64,000 nucleotides of DNA. Source: Malurus cyaneus samueli. Lineage: Eukaryota > Chordata > Aves > Passeriformes > Maluridae. Positions 38,361 through 50,634 of this stretch are shown piece by piece (position 1 is the stretch's first letter; the number at the start of each line of letters is the position of its first letter). The position numbers and the translations under genes were made by a program. The notes under the pieces are model-generated. The model was not told the DNA's origin and did no database searches. It saw only the letters and a list, made by a program, of their open reading frames with translations. The DNA lies in contig CM019216.1 in assembly GCA_009741485.1 (NCBI GenBank), forward strand, positions 47,128,863-47,192,862. The letters are read 5' to 3'.

Positions 38361-39145
38361 CACCTAAGGACTTATGGGTTAATGAATCCCATCAACAGAC
38401 TTCCCTGTTTTCCTGTGTCACCCCTTCTGAAGTGTGATAGCAACTTTAGCAGCACAGACATGAATTTGCAACGCACTTGTACCTAGATGATTATGTGGAT
38501 GGCATACAGTTTTTTCTACTGTCATGCTTCAAAAGCAATGCTCTACACATCCAAACAGGAAGAGAACTAAAGAATGTATCTCTTGTTTTTTGTTTTCGCT
38601 CTTTTTTTAGTTATAGTATTCATCCTAACTAATCTTTGACAGTTCCAATTAGTATGCCTAGCAGATGTACCAGGAACTAATCATTGTTTCAGAATAAAAA
38701 TCCTGTTTCTTAATTTCCCAAACAAGCTTCTTCTTCTCTGACAGAGAGATGTATTCACTCCCCTCAACATGATATTAAGTATATATTATATTACCGACGT
38801 TATCTGTAATTTATCTCCTGAGATTTTTGTTCTCATTAGACATACGTGTATGGGTATGAGAAAAAAATAACATAAAATAAAGTTTTCTCCTACTCCTGTC
38901 ACCAGAAGGTTTTGTAAACTATTTTAACATCAGTGTTTGTTTTCAGACTCTCCTTACATTTATTTGATTATGGCAGATCTCTAAGTTCAGTTCTCTCACT
39001 CTTAGCAGTCTTGCCATTTCAGTCACTGGTTTTCATGCTGAATATTGTAGTTAATGTGTATCTAAAGCAAAGTATTAATATTTGTATATGACGAAAATTG
39101 TTTAATCTCACTGTGGAAATAAAATATCTATCATATTTTCTGTCT
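38361..39145 (+). other. PKIB: PKIB 3' untranslated region (end uncertain)
   Basis: AT-rich sequence after the PKIB stop with three AATAAA hexamers, at 38693-38698, 38876-38881 and 39118-39123. The last is followed by a T-rich stretch and is my preferred end. The true cleavage site cannot be decided from sequence alone. Confidence 0.5.
39118..39123 (+). terminator. PKIB: Candidate PKIB poly(A) signal (AATAAA)
   Basis: A canonical hexamer about 760 nt after the stop, followed by a T-rich run within 30 nt. Alternative canonical hexamers lie at 38693 and 38876, so alternative polyadenylation is possible. Confidence 0.45.
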
Positions 39146-41785
39146 TCAGTTGATTTCTTGATGTTTCTCCTGTAGGAAAATATTTAAAGCCTACATAGTT
39201 CTTTTCTTTCAACTAGGTTGTGCTTTGTTGCTTGCTGACAATGAAGATGTTTCAATAATTGTGACTTTTACAAAAAATTTAGGCAAAGTTTTTTCTCTAC
39301 AGAAAGGACTTGTTTTTCTTTGGTGATCATGCTCCTGAAAATACTTGCATTCATTTCCTTCTTGTGGGAGATTTAAGATTCAGGTACAGACATAAACCTT
39401 CATGATTCCTGGGGCAGCAGCCACTTCTGTACATTGTGAAAACGGATGAAGCATCTCTGATGGGTACATTCCACATTAGACTGGTATTCCATCTATAAAA
39501 TATTTGTGGAATCTAAACCTGGTAGAGAGCTTGTAAGAGCTCAAGAGAGTTCAAGAGGGCTTGTAAGGCACAACTTCCATTCCTACTGTGCTTTTACACA
39601 AACCCTGCATTTTGGGGACCATTCAATAAAGGATCCAGTTTAATTCAACTGAACTGACAATTAGTTCCTTCCTCTTAAACCAGTTTTCATTTAACAAGTG
39701 CAACATTCCAAATTTCTTTTCAGATTTGGAAAGGTAAAATAACTTCCTCCACAGGTAGCTTAAGAAATTCTGAGACGCTAAACTAGCTGATACTGGAGGA
39801 CCCAAGTTGAAAACCACAGTGGAGAGGGAGTTGGAAGTACTTGCGGTACACACTCCTGTTCTGGGTTATAGTCTCATTCTCCTATGCCAGCCACCTTCAT
39901 AGCATCACAATACATAAAATTGGTAAATTGGAAGAAGCTGCAGTCATCCGATCAAAATCAAGCAGATGAGTATTACTGAAACATAATTCCTGATACGCTT
40001 TACTTTTCTAGGTCATGGCCTATATCGAATTCTGTGCTTCTTTCACATTGCAGCACTGGATATATTTAAATTCTTCTCTGATACAATACAAACACTGAAA
40101 TTTGGGTTACAGGAATAGATACTTTCAGTGCTTTGTTAGTCTAAGCTAGTCTGAAATTTTTTGCTATTAAAACACCAATTATGAACCAGCAGAATTTAAC
40201 AAATTATTCATGTACTAAATTCTATATGAGAAACCCAGTCTATATCTATATACATAATGTTACCTGCTCACAATGTATTGCTTACAACTAGTCAAGAATG
40301 CTCAACACCCTGAGGTATTTACTGTTAGTACTCTGGTCTTTACTTTGTACTTGAGCTCTATGAACCTGTCATTGAAAATATGTTGCGTAGAAAGAAGAAT
40401 TTTAACAGCAAATTTGAAAAAAAATGCAGAAGTAGTAAAGACTAAGACTTAAAATGCAATTTAATTAAAAGCAATATTAGCATTTTTTAAAGATCTGTAA
40501 TATATGTGCATAATCTAGTCGCAGATTAACCAATTTACAAACACAAAAACGCTTGTTTGCCACGGGCCAGTACCGTTTCTCTGGACTGCATGAGAGAGCT
40601 CTTTTGTAGTTAGTTGCAGTAATAGGAATATTTAGTTATGCTTGGATTTTGTCAGACTTTTCCAGTTGTGAGCCAGATGCACATTTCTGACCAATATAAA
40701 TTGATACACAAACTGGCTGGTGTGGGACATATTGTACCATACAAACTGGTCTTTGGAGCAGAGTTTATCAGTTGTGCATTATGCTTGACTCAGGCAGACG
40801 GGAACTTGCCCCTTTAGACCCGTCTGGGGGACTCTGTGCCGTGCTGTCCAGTAGCCTGGGGCTTGGGCAGAGTTACTGTCTTAAGTGCAACTAAAGCTGA
40901 GGAAGCTTTGGTTCATTTTCTTGTTAGTACATGAAGACAGATAACAGTCCTACTAAACTTCGGCTAAGCCTGTAAAGAGCAAGTGAAGTGCTTCTGAATA
41001 TGTTTGTCACTGAGCCAGCATTTCCAGTTTCAACCATTATCCAGGCTCTACCACCCTCCCATTAGCTCAACTGATGGGTAATGGATAACAGTGCATTCTC
41101 TCGGTTCACATGGCCACAACGTTATGGACCTGAATCAGATAATTTAAATCATTCTTAACTTTAAATGCAGACGTGTTTCACAGGAGTCCATAGAACTGCT
41201 TAAGTGCCTAAAATTAGGTACGTACTTAATTACCTTGATAAATGACAGCAGCAAACTTCTATTAAGGCTAATCTGGTATTACAATTCATTAATCCTAATT
41301 TCCATTCCAGCAAGGGTGGTACAGGTAATAGCATCTTTTTCATCATTTTACAGCACTATCCTAGGCTTTTGAAAAGCAAAGAATTTCATTTTAGTACCAA
41401 GGAAAAAAGGTAACTTTGTTGTCTCCATATATTAGAACATAATGAAGAAATTATCCATTCTTGCCCACTCTACACGTTTAAAAAAAAAAAAAGTACCTTG
41501 TAATTTTATCGTGCATATATAAAACAAATTGGAAATTTTGAATATATAGAAAATTTGCCTAATTATTTTCCAGATGTCATTAAGAAATTATAACTGCACT
41601 GGCCTACTTAAAAATTACATGAGAGTGGCAGCTAGAAAAGGTTTAAACTTTAATATACTACTACTAACACTTTACCTACTACCATTAGTAGGGCAAATAT
41701 CCATTATGTATCATGCATATAAAGAAGAATACTTCAACATTTAGCAAAATAACATTAGTTAATATTCCTATCTTCTGTCTGCTAG
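39146..41785. other. PKIB-FABP7 intergenic, proximal part
   Basis: AT-rich, no gene. The stretch 41160-41320 is dense in TAAT and ATTA homeodomain-type cores, including TTAATCCTAATT. Confidence 0.5.
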
Positions 41786-41884
41786 AGCTTTGTGGGTGAT
41801 AAAGCCCATGAAACAGAACTGGACAAAGATTTCTGCACGAATTACTCCACCGGTGTTCTCAGTGAGCACAAGCCCCAGATGGTG
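41786..41884 (+). other. Exon-like segment, unassigned
   Basis: Preceded by a pyrimidine-rich TCTTCTGTCTGCTAG and followed by GTGAGT. The 99 nt between are open in one plus frame (33 codons, starting SFVGDKAHETELDK) and also in a minus frame. I do not recognise the peptide. It may be a non-coding RNA exon, an old repeat or a conserved element; coding status is unsupported. Confidence 0.25.
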
Positions 41885-41992
41885 GTGAGTGTGGGTTTCC
41901 CCAGGTCCAGACAGCACAGACCAGTGGGGCTGAGCCCACCGGGGTCCCAGAGCACTTGATCTGAAGTAGAAATAGCAAAGGCTTAAGCTGTC

Positions 41993-42006
41993 CTGCCATC
42001 TAGTGG
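41993..42006 (-). promoter_or_regulatory. Perfect CTCF consensus site
   Basis: The plus strand reads CTGCCATCTAGTGG. Its reverse complement CCACTAGATGGCAG fits the degenerate CTCF core CCASYAGRKGGCRS at all 14 positions. It lies in the PKIB-FABP7 intergenic interval, motif on the minus strand. Confidence 0.65.
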
Positions 42007-42579
42007 GACCTCAGGCTGCCAGGTAGGCTGTGCAGGGAAGTGGAGGGAGACAAGTTTAAGGAACCTCACACCCAGCTGCAAACTGGGCTGGTGAGAGGCA
42101 GAATGTCTCCATCTAATCCAGCAGGTTCACTTCAAGAGTTTCGCTATGGGCCCAGAAGCTTGGTGCCTCTGTTCTGTACAGAAATCTGTGAGATTGCAAA
42201 CAGGAGGTGTCTCATGTTTCAACCCATAAACTCTTTTTGTAAAACAGGTGCCCGAGTCTGGCTTGCAGCCTTACCCAGCTTTAGGTGCTCACTCTGCGAT
42301 TTGGGCTTGGGTGCCAATCACAACACAGATGACTGTTTTGATCTTTTTTTAGGGAGAACTGTATTTCATCTTCCCAACATGTTCTCCTTTGGCTAGTAAT
42401 AAGCAATGACTGATGAGAGCTCTTACTTTACTCTCTTCATTTATTGCTCTCTTCAGCCCCGTGGGGATCAGTTTAAATCCTGATGGCTGTAAGCAGCAGG
42501 AAGCCTGAAGGCCTTCACCTTGGCATGTGCCACATCACAATGCCAGATCTCTGGATTCTATTGCAAGACTTATGTTTGA

Positions 42580-42700
42580 TACAAAATGTGTTTGTGTGGG
42601 GGCTGTTATTGTTGTTTTGTTGTTGTTTGTATGGTGTTTGTTTCTTTTGAGGGTGTTTGTCTGTGTGCTTTATGCTTTTGTGTGTTTTACATATATATAC
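42580..42700. repeat. T/G-rich low-complexity tract
   Basis: Degenerate TTG and TGTTTG units (GTTGTTTTGTTGTTGTTTG core at 42610-42630) ending in ACATATATATAC. Simple sequence; it explains the open frames on both strands here. Confidence 0.85.
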
Positions 42701-43014
42701 TTGCTTGCAGTGTAAAGGACCCCGATGCGAGGATTTGGACAATCCCTACTAATGCTTTATTCCTGGGACACTGCTGTGCAAGGATTGATGCTGTAAATCC
42801 AGTGCTTATGATACAATGTATGGAAAAGCTAATCTGTGAGAGGCTGGCTTGACCCTACTGTGTAATTTGTTTTTATTTCCAGAGTCCTTGGGCTTGTTGG
42901 TCAATGACACATCAGCACAGTAAACACAAAAAGAAGAGCAGGTGACTCGCTGGTAATGCCCAGCAGTGTTCCAGAATCAGTTTTCCAGTTACACACCCGT
43001 TTTCCTAAGGGCGC

Positions 43015-43420
43015 AGGAGCACTTTTCCCGAGGGACGGACTCTGCAGCCGTGAGGCGGCACCTCCCGCCGGGCGGGCACAAGATGGCGCCCGAGCCCGCG
43101 TTCAAGCGGGGCTCGGGCAGGGAGGAGCACGGCCGGGCCCTCACCTTGTCACAGCCTCGCCCCGGCCCGGCCCCTCGGCTCCCGGCTGCCCGGGCGCGGC
43201 ACAGTTCGGGTCGCCCTTCCTCCTTCGGGACGGTCCCTAACATGCGTTAGAGCGGGACCGTGGCAGCGCCGCGGGACGGAGGACGGGGCTCGCCCGGGCG
43301 GTGGCGGCAGAGGGCGCCCTTGCCCTCGGCTCCAGCGGGCGTCGCAGCTCCGCGGCGGCTCTTCCACACACGGGCCCTGGGCGCCACAATTCCCGCGGCT
43401 TCCAAAGCAGGCGAAACCGG
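43015..43420. promoter_or_regulatory. Orphan CpG island between PKIB and FABP7
   Basis: A GC- and CpG-rich block of about 400 bp with no gene start assigned to it. It contains AAGATGGCGCC (43080-43090), a YY1-type initiator-proximal motif; a CTCF-like core GCAGAGGGCGCC on the plus strand (43307-43318); TTCCCGCGG (43390-43398), an E2F-like site; and a strong minus-strand splice donor CAAG|GTGAGG with its exon edge at 43145. It could start an unannotated non-coding RNA or an alternative 5' exon of a neighbour. Open frames here are explained by the lack of AT-rich stops. Confidence 0.7.
43304..43317 (+). promoter_or_regulatory. CTCF-like site in the orphan CpG island
   Basis: GCGGCAGAGGGCGC matches CCASYAGRKGGCRS at 12 of 14 positions; both mismatches are in the less constrained left end and the AGAGGGCGC core is intact. 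Its orientation is opposite to the site at 41993. Confidence 0.45.
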
Positions 43421-46400
43421 GCTCGACAATCCAATCCCATCCAGTCCCTTCCTTTCCTCTTAATTTGTCGTCTGAACTCTATTCTAAACTCTCATCCATC
43501 TACTCCTTTCCTTTCTTCAGCGCTCACCCTGTGCTTCGCTCACGCCTCCTTAAGCCAAACATCGCTGTTAGTGCTTTCAGCACCCAATGCAAGAAACTAA
43601 TCTCTTTAATTGCCTCCACATTCGCTAAAATGAGATGGTAGGACAAGTCATTGCTGTTCCTCCCACCAAATACCTGGGTAAATATTATGTTATGAGACAG
43701 ACTCATAAAAGACCCTTGAGCCAAGCCCAGAAGAGCCCTTGTCTCAAGCACAGAGAGAGGGAAGGCTTCTGTGGAAAACAAATAGCATGTCATTATGCAA
43801 CTAAAGAAGGTGTTGCAATATAAAAAAGTGCTGAAATACGTTTCTTCCGGGCATCTTCTTTCAGCCAGCCTTTGAACTTTGCATCTTAAAAAAAAAAATT
43901 GTCTGTTGTGACTCTAAACTTACAGGTAAATTTATAAAGGATTAAATGAAATGCTGAAATCTAAGAAGGGGTATATTTAAGGGCAGGAAAGACAAAGGGC
44001 AATGAGATAAAGTTAAAAGGATGAAAGTTTTGCCATGTTTACTCTCAAGTTGTGCCATGTTTCTTCTCCATAGTCCTTCTTTTATTAGAAGAGCTGAGCC
44101 AGTCATGGTGCAATGAAGTCAGCCTGCTCCTGCACCCTCCACTGGCTCTGGACTCTGGATGTTTTGAGCTCTGGATGCAAGGCTGAGCAGCCACTCAAGA
44201 AAGTTTCAAAGGTCTGGAGGAAGATGCTATTAGAAGCCTTGTTTAAATATTACAGGATTAGTTAATGATTTTGGTCATAGGGGATCTGGTTTATGTTTAC
44301 TATTGCCACACGGAGGGGCAAAGCTTTTAAAACATGTACACAAGAATGTATAGAATTCAATGAATAGTAGGTGTATCTGTTCCTCCCCCCAGCACTTAGT
44401 GCAGTACAGTCCACAAAATGAGTCCCATGATTATCCAGGATGGACAACATGCCTGTTTTCCTTTCTGTGTGTATCTGTATCTTTTCCCATCATAGCCTCT
44501 GGATTTGGCAAAGTACAAACCCACTTAGCAAGTGGGATGTGTAAGTTTCCTGGTACAGACTTGTCTATTGTGACCATCTCACATGATTTCTTGCATAATC
44601 CAGGATACAGAACTTCTGTGAATTACTTCCTGCATCATGTCCAATAGCTGCGTTCATTAGCTTAGTTTCCAGCTTGCAGGGATGAAAAGTCTTATAAGGC
44701 TATTTGAAAATGGCCAAAGGGTTAAGTCTCCTCACAGCTAATATGCACTTCATTTTTAATATAAATTTCTTGTATTAGAAAGCTTAACTTTCAGTGACTG
44801 GAGTTTTGTGTACCAGACTGAAGAGACCACTGTTACTCTGGGATTGTCTCCAAACATCCAGTATGACCAGAATTTTCCCCAAGTTTTTCTTGGTATCAAT
44901 CCCTATTTAAATCTAGTTATGAGCTCTTTTAACCCAGCAACGCTTCAAGTTGCTTTAGATTTTTGTGTTCCAGGAAGTTTACATCTTCAGATTCATGAAA
45001 ACTCAGGAATGACTCAGTGCTTGGTCACAAATCAATATGTAAAGCAGGGATATAGTTGCACCCTTGAATGAATGAAGTTAGGTATGTAATTCCAGCAAGG
45101 TCACTCAGCATGAGGTTTCATTTCAAATGCCTGTTCTCTGTCAGGCACTTGTTCATTATGACAGGCCCATAATTGATAACCTAATTAAATTATTTATCAA
45201 GACTGTGGAATTAATATATTTCTCTGGGTGCATTAACACTGCTGTTTAGAACTACTGTGGAAACCACTTGCTCCGGGTGAGAGATTCCCATTTAGAGGAC
45301 ACAAACCTTGAGGACTGTCTCCAGCTGCATCTGGGAGATCGTGCCTGGCTCCAGCAGGCTGTGACCGTGTCCTGTCAGTCCAGAGCTCAGTGGAACAGAG
45401 GAGGACCTTAGGAATAGCCAAATGCAGGTAGTTAATGAGCTGAGTTTTAACTTTGCATCTGTTTTCCAAAGTCAGTAGTTGCTTTCTTAAATTTGAAATT
45501 CAGTCAAATAAACCTGATTTTACTTTTTGCCTAAATCTCAGCTGCTACTGAGAATGATTTCAGGATATTGTAGAAAATTGAATGCTTTGGTATGGATAAA
45601 CAGAATGAAGGTACATTGAGCCATTCAAAAAAGTTCTTAAAGCCAGCCCTGCAGATTGCACAGTTGTCTTTTGTTTTGCTGAACAAAAGATTGGGATTGA
45701 TTGGGATTGATTAGCTTGATATTTATTATACTGAATTCCAAATAGTCACACTTATATTTGACAGCCTCCATGGCATATTCTAGGGCTATAGAAAGAGAAT
45801 ATGATATTCATGACATATGACAAGTTAAACTTATACCTTTAAAACTGTAAAATTTATAGATGAGGATAAAAATCATTCCCTCCTTTCTATAATAGAGTCC
45901 TTGGACCTTAATACAGAATGTCTTTCTGTTCCCCTGATATTCACTGATAGTTTGTCCTGAACACCAAATCTACACATCTCTCAGAATCAGTTGCAACAAA
46001 TCAAATACAAGTCATCTAATCTCCTTAAACCTATGGGCTACTTTTCCATTCCTCCTAATAAGAATTATTTTAATTTAGTATGTTCATGGTATTCATATGC
46101 CTTCTAAATTTTTCTGAGTCATTATTTCCCCTGAAACAGCTGCTTATTCATAAGACTGTGTTTCTTCCTCAGTGTATGACCTTACATTTGCCCATGCTGA
46201 AAATGTTAAGTATGGAAAGCTTGATTTCTTGTATTGATTTTACAGTAACCAGTCTATTGTAAGTGACACACAGTATCAGGCATTTCTCTTACATTTTAAA
46301 GGCTTTTAAATAGTTTTTCCACTCTCAAATGCAAAAGAAAACAAAGACAGATATTAAAATAACAAAGGCCTAATGGCACTAAATTAAAATAACTGCATTT

Positions 46401-49400
46401 TCAATAAATTGAACTGGGAGCCAGGAAGGTGGCTGGCTTTAATGCAGGCTAATTCTTTGAGAAGAATGTCTGACTTGAGTCCTCTAAATGTAAGTGATAC
46501 AGTAATATTAAACAAGAGATAACAACCTCCCAAATGCCTCTTAGAAGCAGAGAAAACCCTGGAGAACACTTCATAGCATTTGCTTACTTTAAATCATTGT
46601 CAACCAGCTGTCCTCTCAGCTTAAACCAAGCAGAATATATGTCTAATAGTTCATAATGAGGTATTAGTGGGTATTTACTTTCCAGCACTCTCCTAATCTC
46701 ATGTCACACCAATTTGTAACATAAGAGAGGGTCTACAAGAATGAAATGCCTGATCACAGACCATTTCGTTTTCACCAATTAGCAACCAACATCAGAATTA
46801 GACCTTAACATAACTTTTGTCTAATGTTAGCCTATCCTGACATTATTTTGTTTGAGCTTTTATAGTGGCAAGAAACCTGCTGAATATGTTCCTAAGTTTT
46901 GCCTAAGGTATGTCATGCTCTTAGAAGGGATATGATATAAACACATCTTCCCTGCTTCTGCCTGCATTACCTTGCACCTTGCCTATCATCTGCTCCAGCA
47001 AAGCCCTTCCCATGGCATTTATGCAGCACAAAACTGGATTCATACAGATACTTTGTACCTGGGGCCATTCTGTGACCACTCGCTTGTGCAGCTGCATAAT
47101 TGGGTGTCTTCTCCATGAGGCATTTATCTCTTGTTGTACCTGGGATTTCTAATGAACTGCCCATCGACTCAGTAAATAAACCTAGATATTTCGTCTGGTT
47201 CACCAAAAACACTGAGATGGTTTATATTTATTAGGGGGATCAGCAAATCTCTTAGGCAGCTAGAGGACATATGAGATAATTTTAGTTAAGAACGTTCTAC
47301 CGCCCTGTTTGACATTAGGTTTTCCTGCAGCACCAAAAACCAAATCACACTCAGCCCTGAAGTAACATCATCCCATCTGACACAATAGCCTCTGAAGTCG
47401 ATACATTTCTGTATTACATTGAGATCAAAGGTGCTTGGAGATTCACAGAAGGACTTCAAGCAAGCTTAAAATTTGATGAGAATACTCTAGCATGCTGTTC
47501 ATAAATGGAGGAAACTTTTTCTTTCACCTGCACATTATTTTCAATTTCCTTAATTCAAAAGTAGGCCCCTTATATGTTTCCTAATGCTAAGAGCTTAAAG
47601 AAATGCCTAAGTGAGTTAGGACCGTGAATCATGTTGGCTTTCAGTGGGATTCAATACCTAAAAGGCCTCTGAATGCCTACATCTGTTTTTGTACCAGGGG
47701 AGTTAAGCCCTCATATCACTGCTGCCTTTTGTTGCGCATATGGGTACAAGATGCGCTGCAGTTACAGAACCTTAATTGCCAGAAATGTTTGAATAATGTA
47801 GTCATCACTACATTATCTGAAAATTTTATAACCTAGTATCCCCTTAACATAGTATTCTTGCCTACTGAAGTGCAAAGATGGTGAAAGGACAGAAATTTAT
47901 CTGAATCACTGTAGCAAGAGTGCCCCGCCCGCATTAGATCCACAAAGGGACAGAGCAGAAGGACAGATAAACCTGACTTCAAAATTTAGCTGCAACAATT
48001 TCCCTACTTTTCTACAGCCAGGCAGTAAGCCTTTAGTGACTGGCTATAGTGATTAGATGCTCAGCATTTCTGGACATAGATTATGAGGAATCCACGTGAC
48101 AGAACCTCATGGTCAGACTTTTCTACCACAGCAGCCTGACGACCATCCTGTGGTACTCCCTTCCTCCCTCCCCCCTTCCCCCTTTATTTTTTTTTTCTTT
48201 TTCCTGAGGAAGTGATCTTTTTCTTTTTTTCTTTCAGAATGAAGGTTGAATGAGTCTGACAGCCTTATTCTTTCAGTGTCTGAGGGCATGTGAAGCAGGG
48301 ATATAACAGGGGGAAGGTATGACAACAGGAAGGAAAGGTAACGCAAAGCAGGTTGTGTGTCCTGTATTTGAAGGCTGAAGGTTAGAGCAGTCTCATCAAA
48401 TGGCCTTTGGAAACAAGGATTACTCATTACACAGGGATATCTTGCTGCAGCATTTTCATCTTTCAAGCAGGCCTTGTACAGAGGGTGCAAATGTGCATAC
48501 TTACACTGCTCAAGTAGTGTAAAGAGTTTAGTGTAAAGGAGAATGAATCCCTTGGTGTTCAGAATCTCCAGAGATACCATTTGTCACAGGAACACAGTCT
48601 GTTAAAACAATCCAGCAGCTGACAGCACAAAAGAAACTTCAAGCTAGTCTCCTGTGCGGCAACCTAAAATGCATCCCAGATAAGTGTATTTCACTGTGAT
48701 CTCTGTTTCAGCCATAGCAAAGCATTTATGCAGATCAAGATGACTTGTACTAGTTTTTGATTGTAACATAACTCTTGCATAAGGGTCTACAATCAAACAC
48801 AGAGCATAAGATGCCATGGAAAACATTTTGAGCTGTGGCTTGTCATACCACAAAGGAGTCAATAATGTAACATTTCCTACTGTTGGTTTACCCTGGTCCC
48901 AAATCATCGCTAACACAGACAAGTGGGATCTCACCATCATAAGACATGAGTGATGGCTCTGGCAACCCATCCACTTAAGACGGAATGTGAACATTTGAGC
49001 AGACCTGATTTTATATTTGAAGCATGGTGCAAAGTGGTAAAGAATGTATTTTTCTTAAGAAATTCTTATCTGCTTCCTTCCCCTTAAGTGTGGATGATCA
49101 TATTAGGTACTAGAGTTAGTTAAATACATTGAGAAATCCTGGCAGAACAGAGCTATCCCATCAGTGTAGGTATGACTGCTTAAATTATGAAGGATTCTGA
49201 AGTGGCCGCCTCCCAAAGGCCAGGCTGCAGCACTGTCAGGAAGAAGGTGCAAGGCAGAAGTGTCCTTTGAGGAGTCCAGCTACCACTAGTGGCACTGAAT
49301 CATTTTCAGGAGTTTTATTTCACTAGGTGCATGAGATTGGTTATATACAAGCCCAAGTGAGCACAGACAGCATGAGCTCTCCCAATCTCTGTGCACACGT

Positions 49401-49540
49401 CTGCACCAGAATAATAAACAGAGGCTCCAGAGCATCTGCAAATAAAATCTCTATGAGCAGATAACTTTGTCTTGTCAGTACTGGGAGAGGAGACACTGCC
49501 TGTTCATGAGAATAGTGGTAAAATCATTTAGAATTTAGTG
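43421..49540. other. PKIB-FABP7 intergenic, distal part
   Basis: AT-rich sequence without a recognised gene. Minus-strand open frames of 155 and 116 codons (48113-48580, 48644-48994) are separated by several stops and resemble no family. Confidence 0.55.
45691..45710. repeat. Two tandem copies of TTGGGATTGA
   Basis: Exact 10-bp duplication in AT-rich intergenic sequence. Confidence 0.9.
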
Positions 49541-49655
49541 TCATAGAATCATAGAAAGATTTGGGTTGGAAGGGATCATCCAGTTCCAAGCCCCACACCG
49601 TGGTTAGGGACCATTCCACTAGTCCAGATTGCTCCAAGCCCCATACGATCTGGCA
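49541..49655 (-). mobile_element. CR1 LINE fragment, minus orientation
   Basis: TCATAGAATCATAGAAAGAT followed by TTGGGTTGGAAGGGATCATC, then GGTTAGGGACCATTCCACTAG and a TTGCTCCAAGCCCCAT box. This is a reversed CR1 3' end about 1.05 kb upstream of the FABP7 start. Confidence 0.82.
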
Positions 49656-49786
49656 TGCTTAAATTAAAATCCCATCAGAAACATCACTTGCCCTGCACCC
49701 AAAGACTGTTATTCTACAAGAGCCTGAAAGAAATGCAAATAATGGTCAAAACCAAAATTAAAATATTATAAAAGTATTCATAATTT

Positions 49787-49801
49787 TATATATATATATA
49801 T
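49787..49801. repeat. Short TA dinucleotide repeat
   Basis: About seven TA units, 930 bases upstream of the FABP7 start codon. Confidence 0.9.
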
Positions 49802-50074
49802 GGCTGAGCTAGGTGGAAAATTGTTGAGGTTTTGTTCCTAAATCACATATGTTCACTTTTGCTTACTCCCTGAGTTTTGTTGAAAGAGCTGAAATGCTAG
49901 ATTCACAATTCTGGAATCCATCCAAGCCATAGGGCAGGAAAAATAGCCGTCACCATGGGATGTCCCACAGAGACAGGCTGCTTCCTGAAAAGCACTAGGG
50001 ACAAGATGACCACCTAATGCCTTCAAAAAATTTCAAAGAACAGCTAGAGGGAAGACATTCCCGCTTTTGCAAAA

Positions 50075-50092
50075 AGAAAAAAAAAAAAAAAA
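50075..50092. repeat. A-rich homopolymer
   Basis: A run of about 18 A just upstream of the FABP7 proximal promoter region. Confidence 0.85.
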
Positions 50093-50634
50093 GGTAAAAG
50101 AACAGTTTTAAGCTCTTTTCCCTTTTTTCATTTTTAGTCTCCACCTGCTGACAGTTGTGGAGCCAAGATGCTGTTTAGAGCCAGCAACAGCAAGTACCAA
50201 GTTCAGACAGCATCCATATAGATGCCATTGTGGGTAGAGGGATCTGCACTTGGCCAACACCAAAACAGGCTTGAAAATCGTCATGGGAAAACTTTCAGAA
50301 GTGGTGGCCTGCAATAGCCTTACGGTTCTGGGTTTCACTCGGTAGTCTTTCCCGTTGGATGCCCACTTCTCGTTTTGCCCGCGTGTTCCTTTAACACCAG
50401 GCGGGCGGCCGGGGGTGCCCGCAGGGTGGCTCGGGCAAGGAGCGGTGCGGCAGGCGGAGATAGCCCCTCTCCTCTCCCGGCCCCCTCCACGTCCCTCCGT
50501 GTGCCCGGCCCGGCATCCCGCGCCCCTCCTCGGCGGCAGGAGCGCCCTCCCCGGCGGTGCGGGGCGTCTCCGCGGCGGCCGTCGGGGGCGGACCGCGGCT
50601 GCCCCCCGCCTCCAGCCCCCCGCAGGGCGCCGGC

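Larger units (their letters stand above)
49656..50394 (+). promoter_or_regulatory. FABP7: FABP7 upstream flank
   Basis: Contains a POU octamer ATGCAAAT (49733-49740), an E-box CACCTG (50142-50147) and TTGGCCAA (50250-50257), which carries overlapping NFI half-sites. POU and NFI factors regulate FABP7 in mammals; these particular sites are only motif matches. Confidence 0.3.

Noticed and set aside
42956..43250. 94-codon plus frames in the orphan CpG island, one including an ATG at the YY1-type motif
   Set aside because: Low-complexity Ala/Pro/Arg/Gly translation with no family match; treated as promoter sequence only.
48113..48994. Two minus-strand open frames (155 and 116 codons) in the same frame, looking like one interrupted gene
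   Set aside because: The gap has three stops, the peptides show no family motif, and frames of this length are expected a few times by chance in 64 kb read in six frames. A lysine run comes from a poly-T tract.
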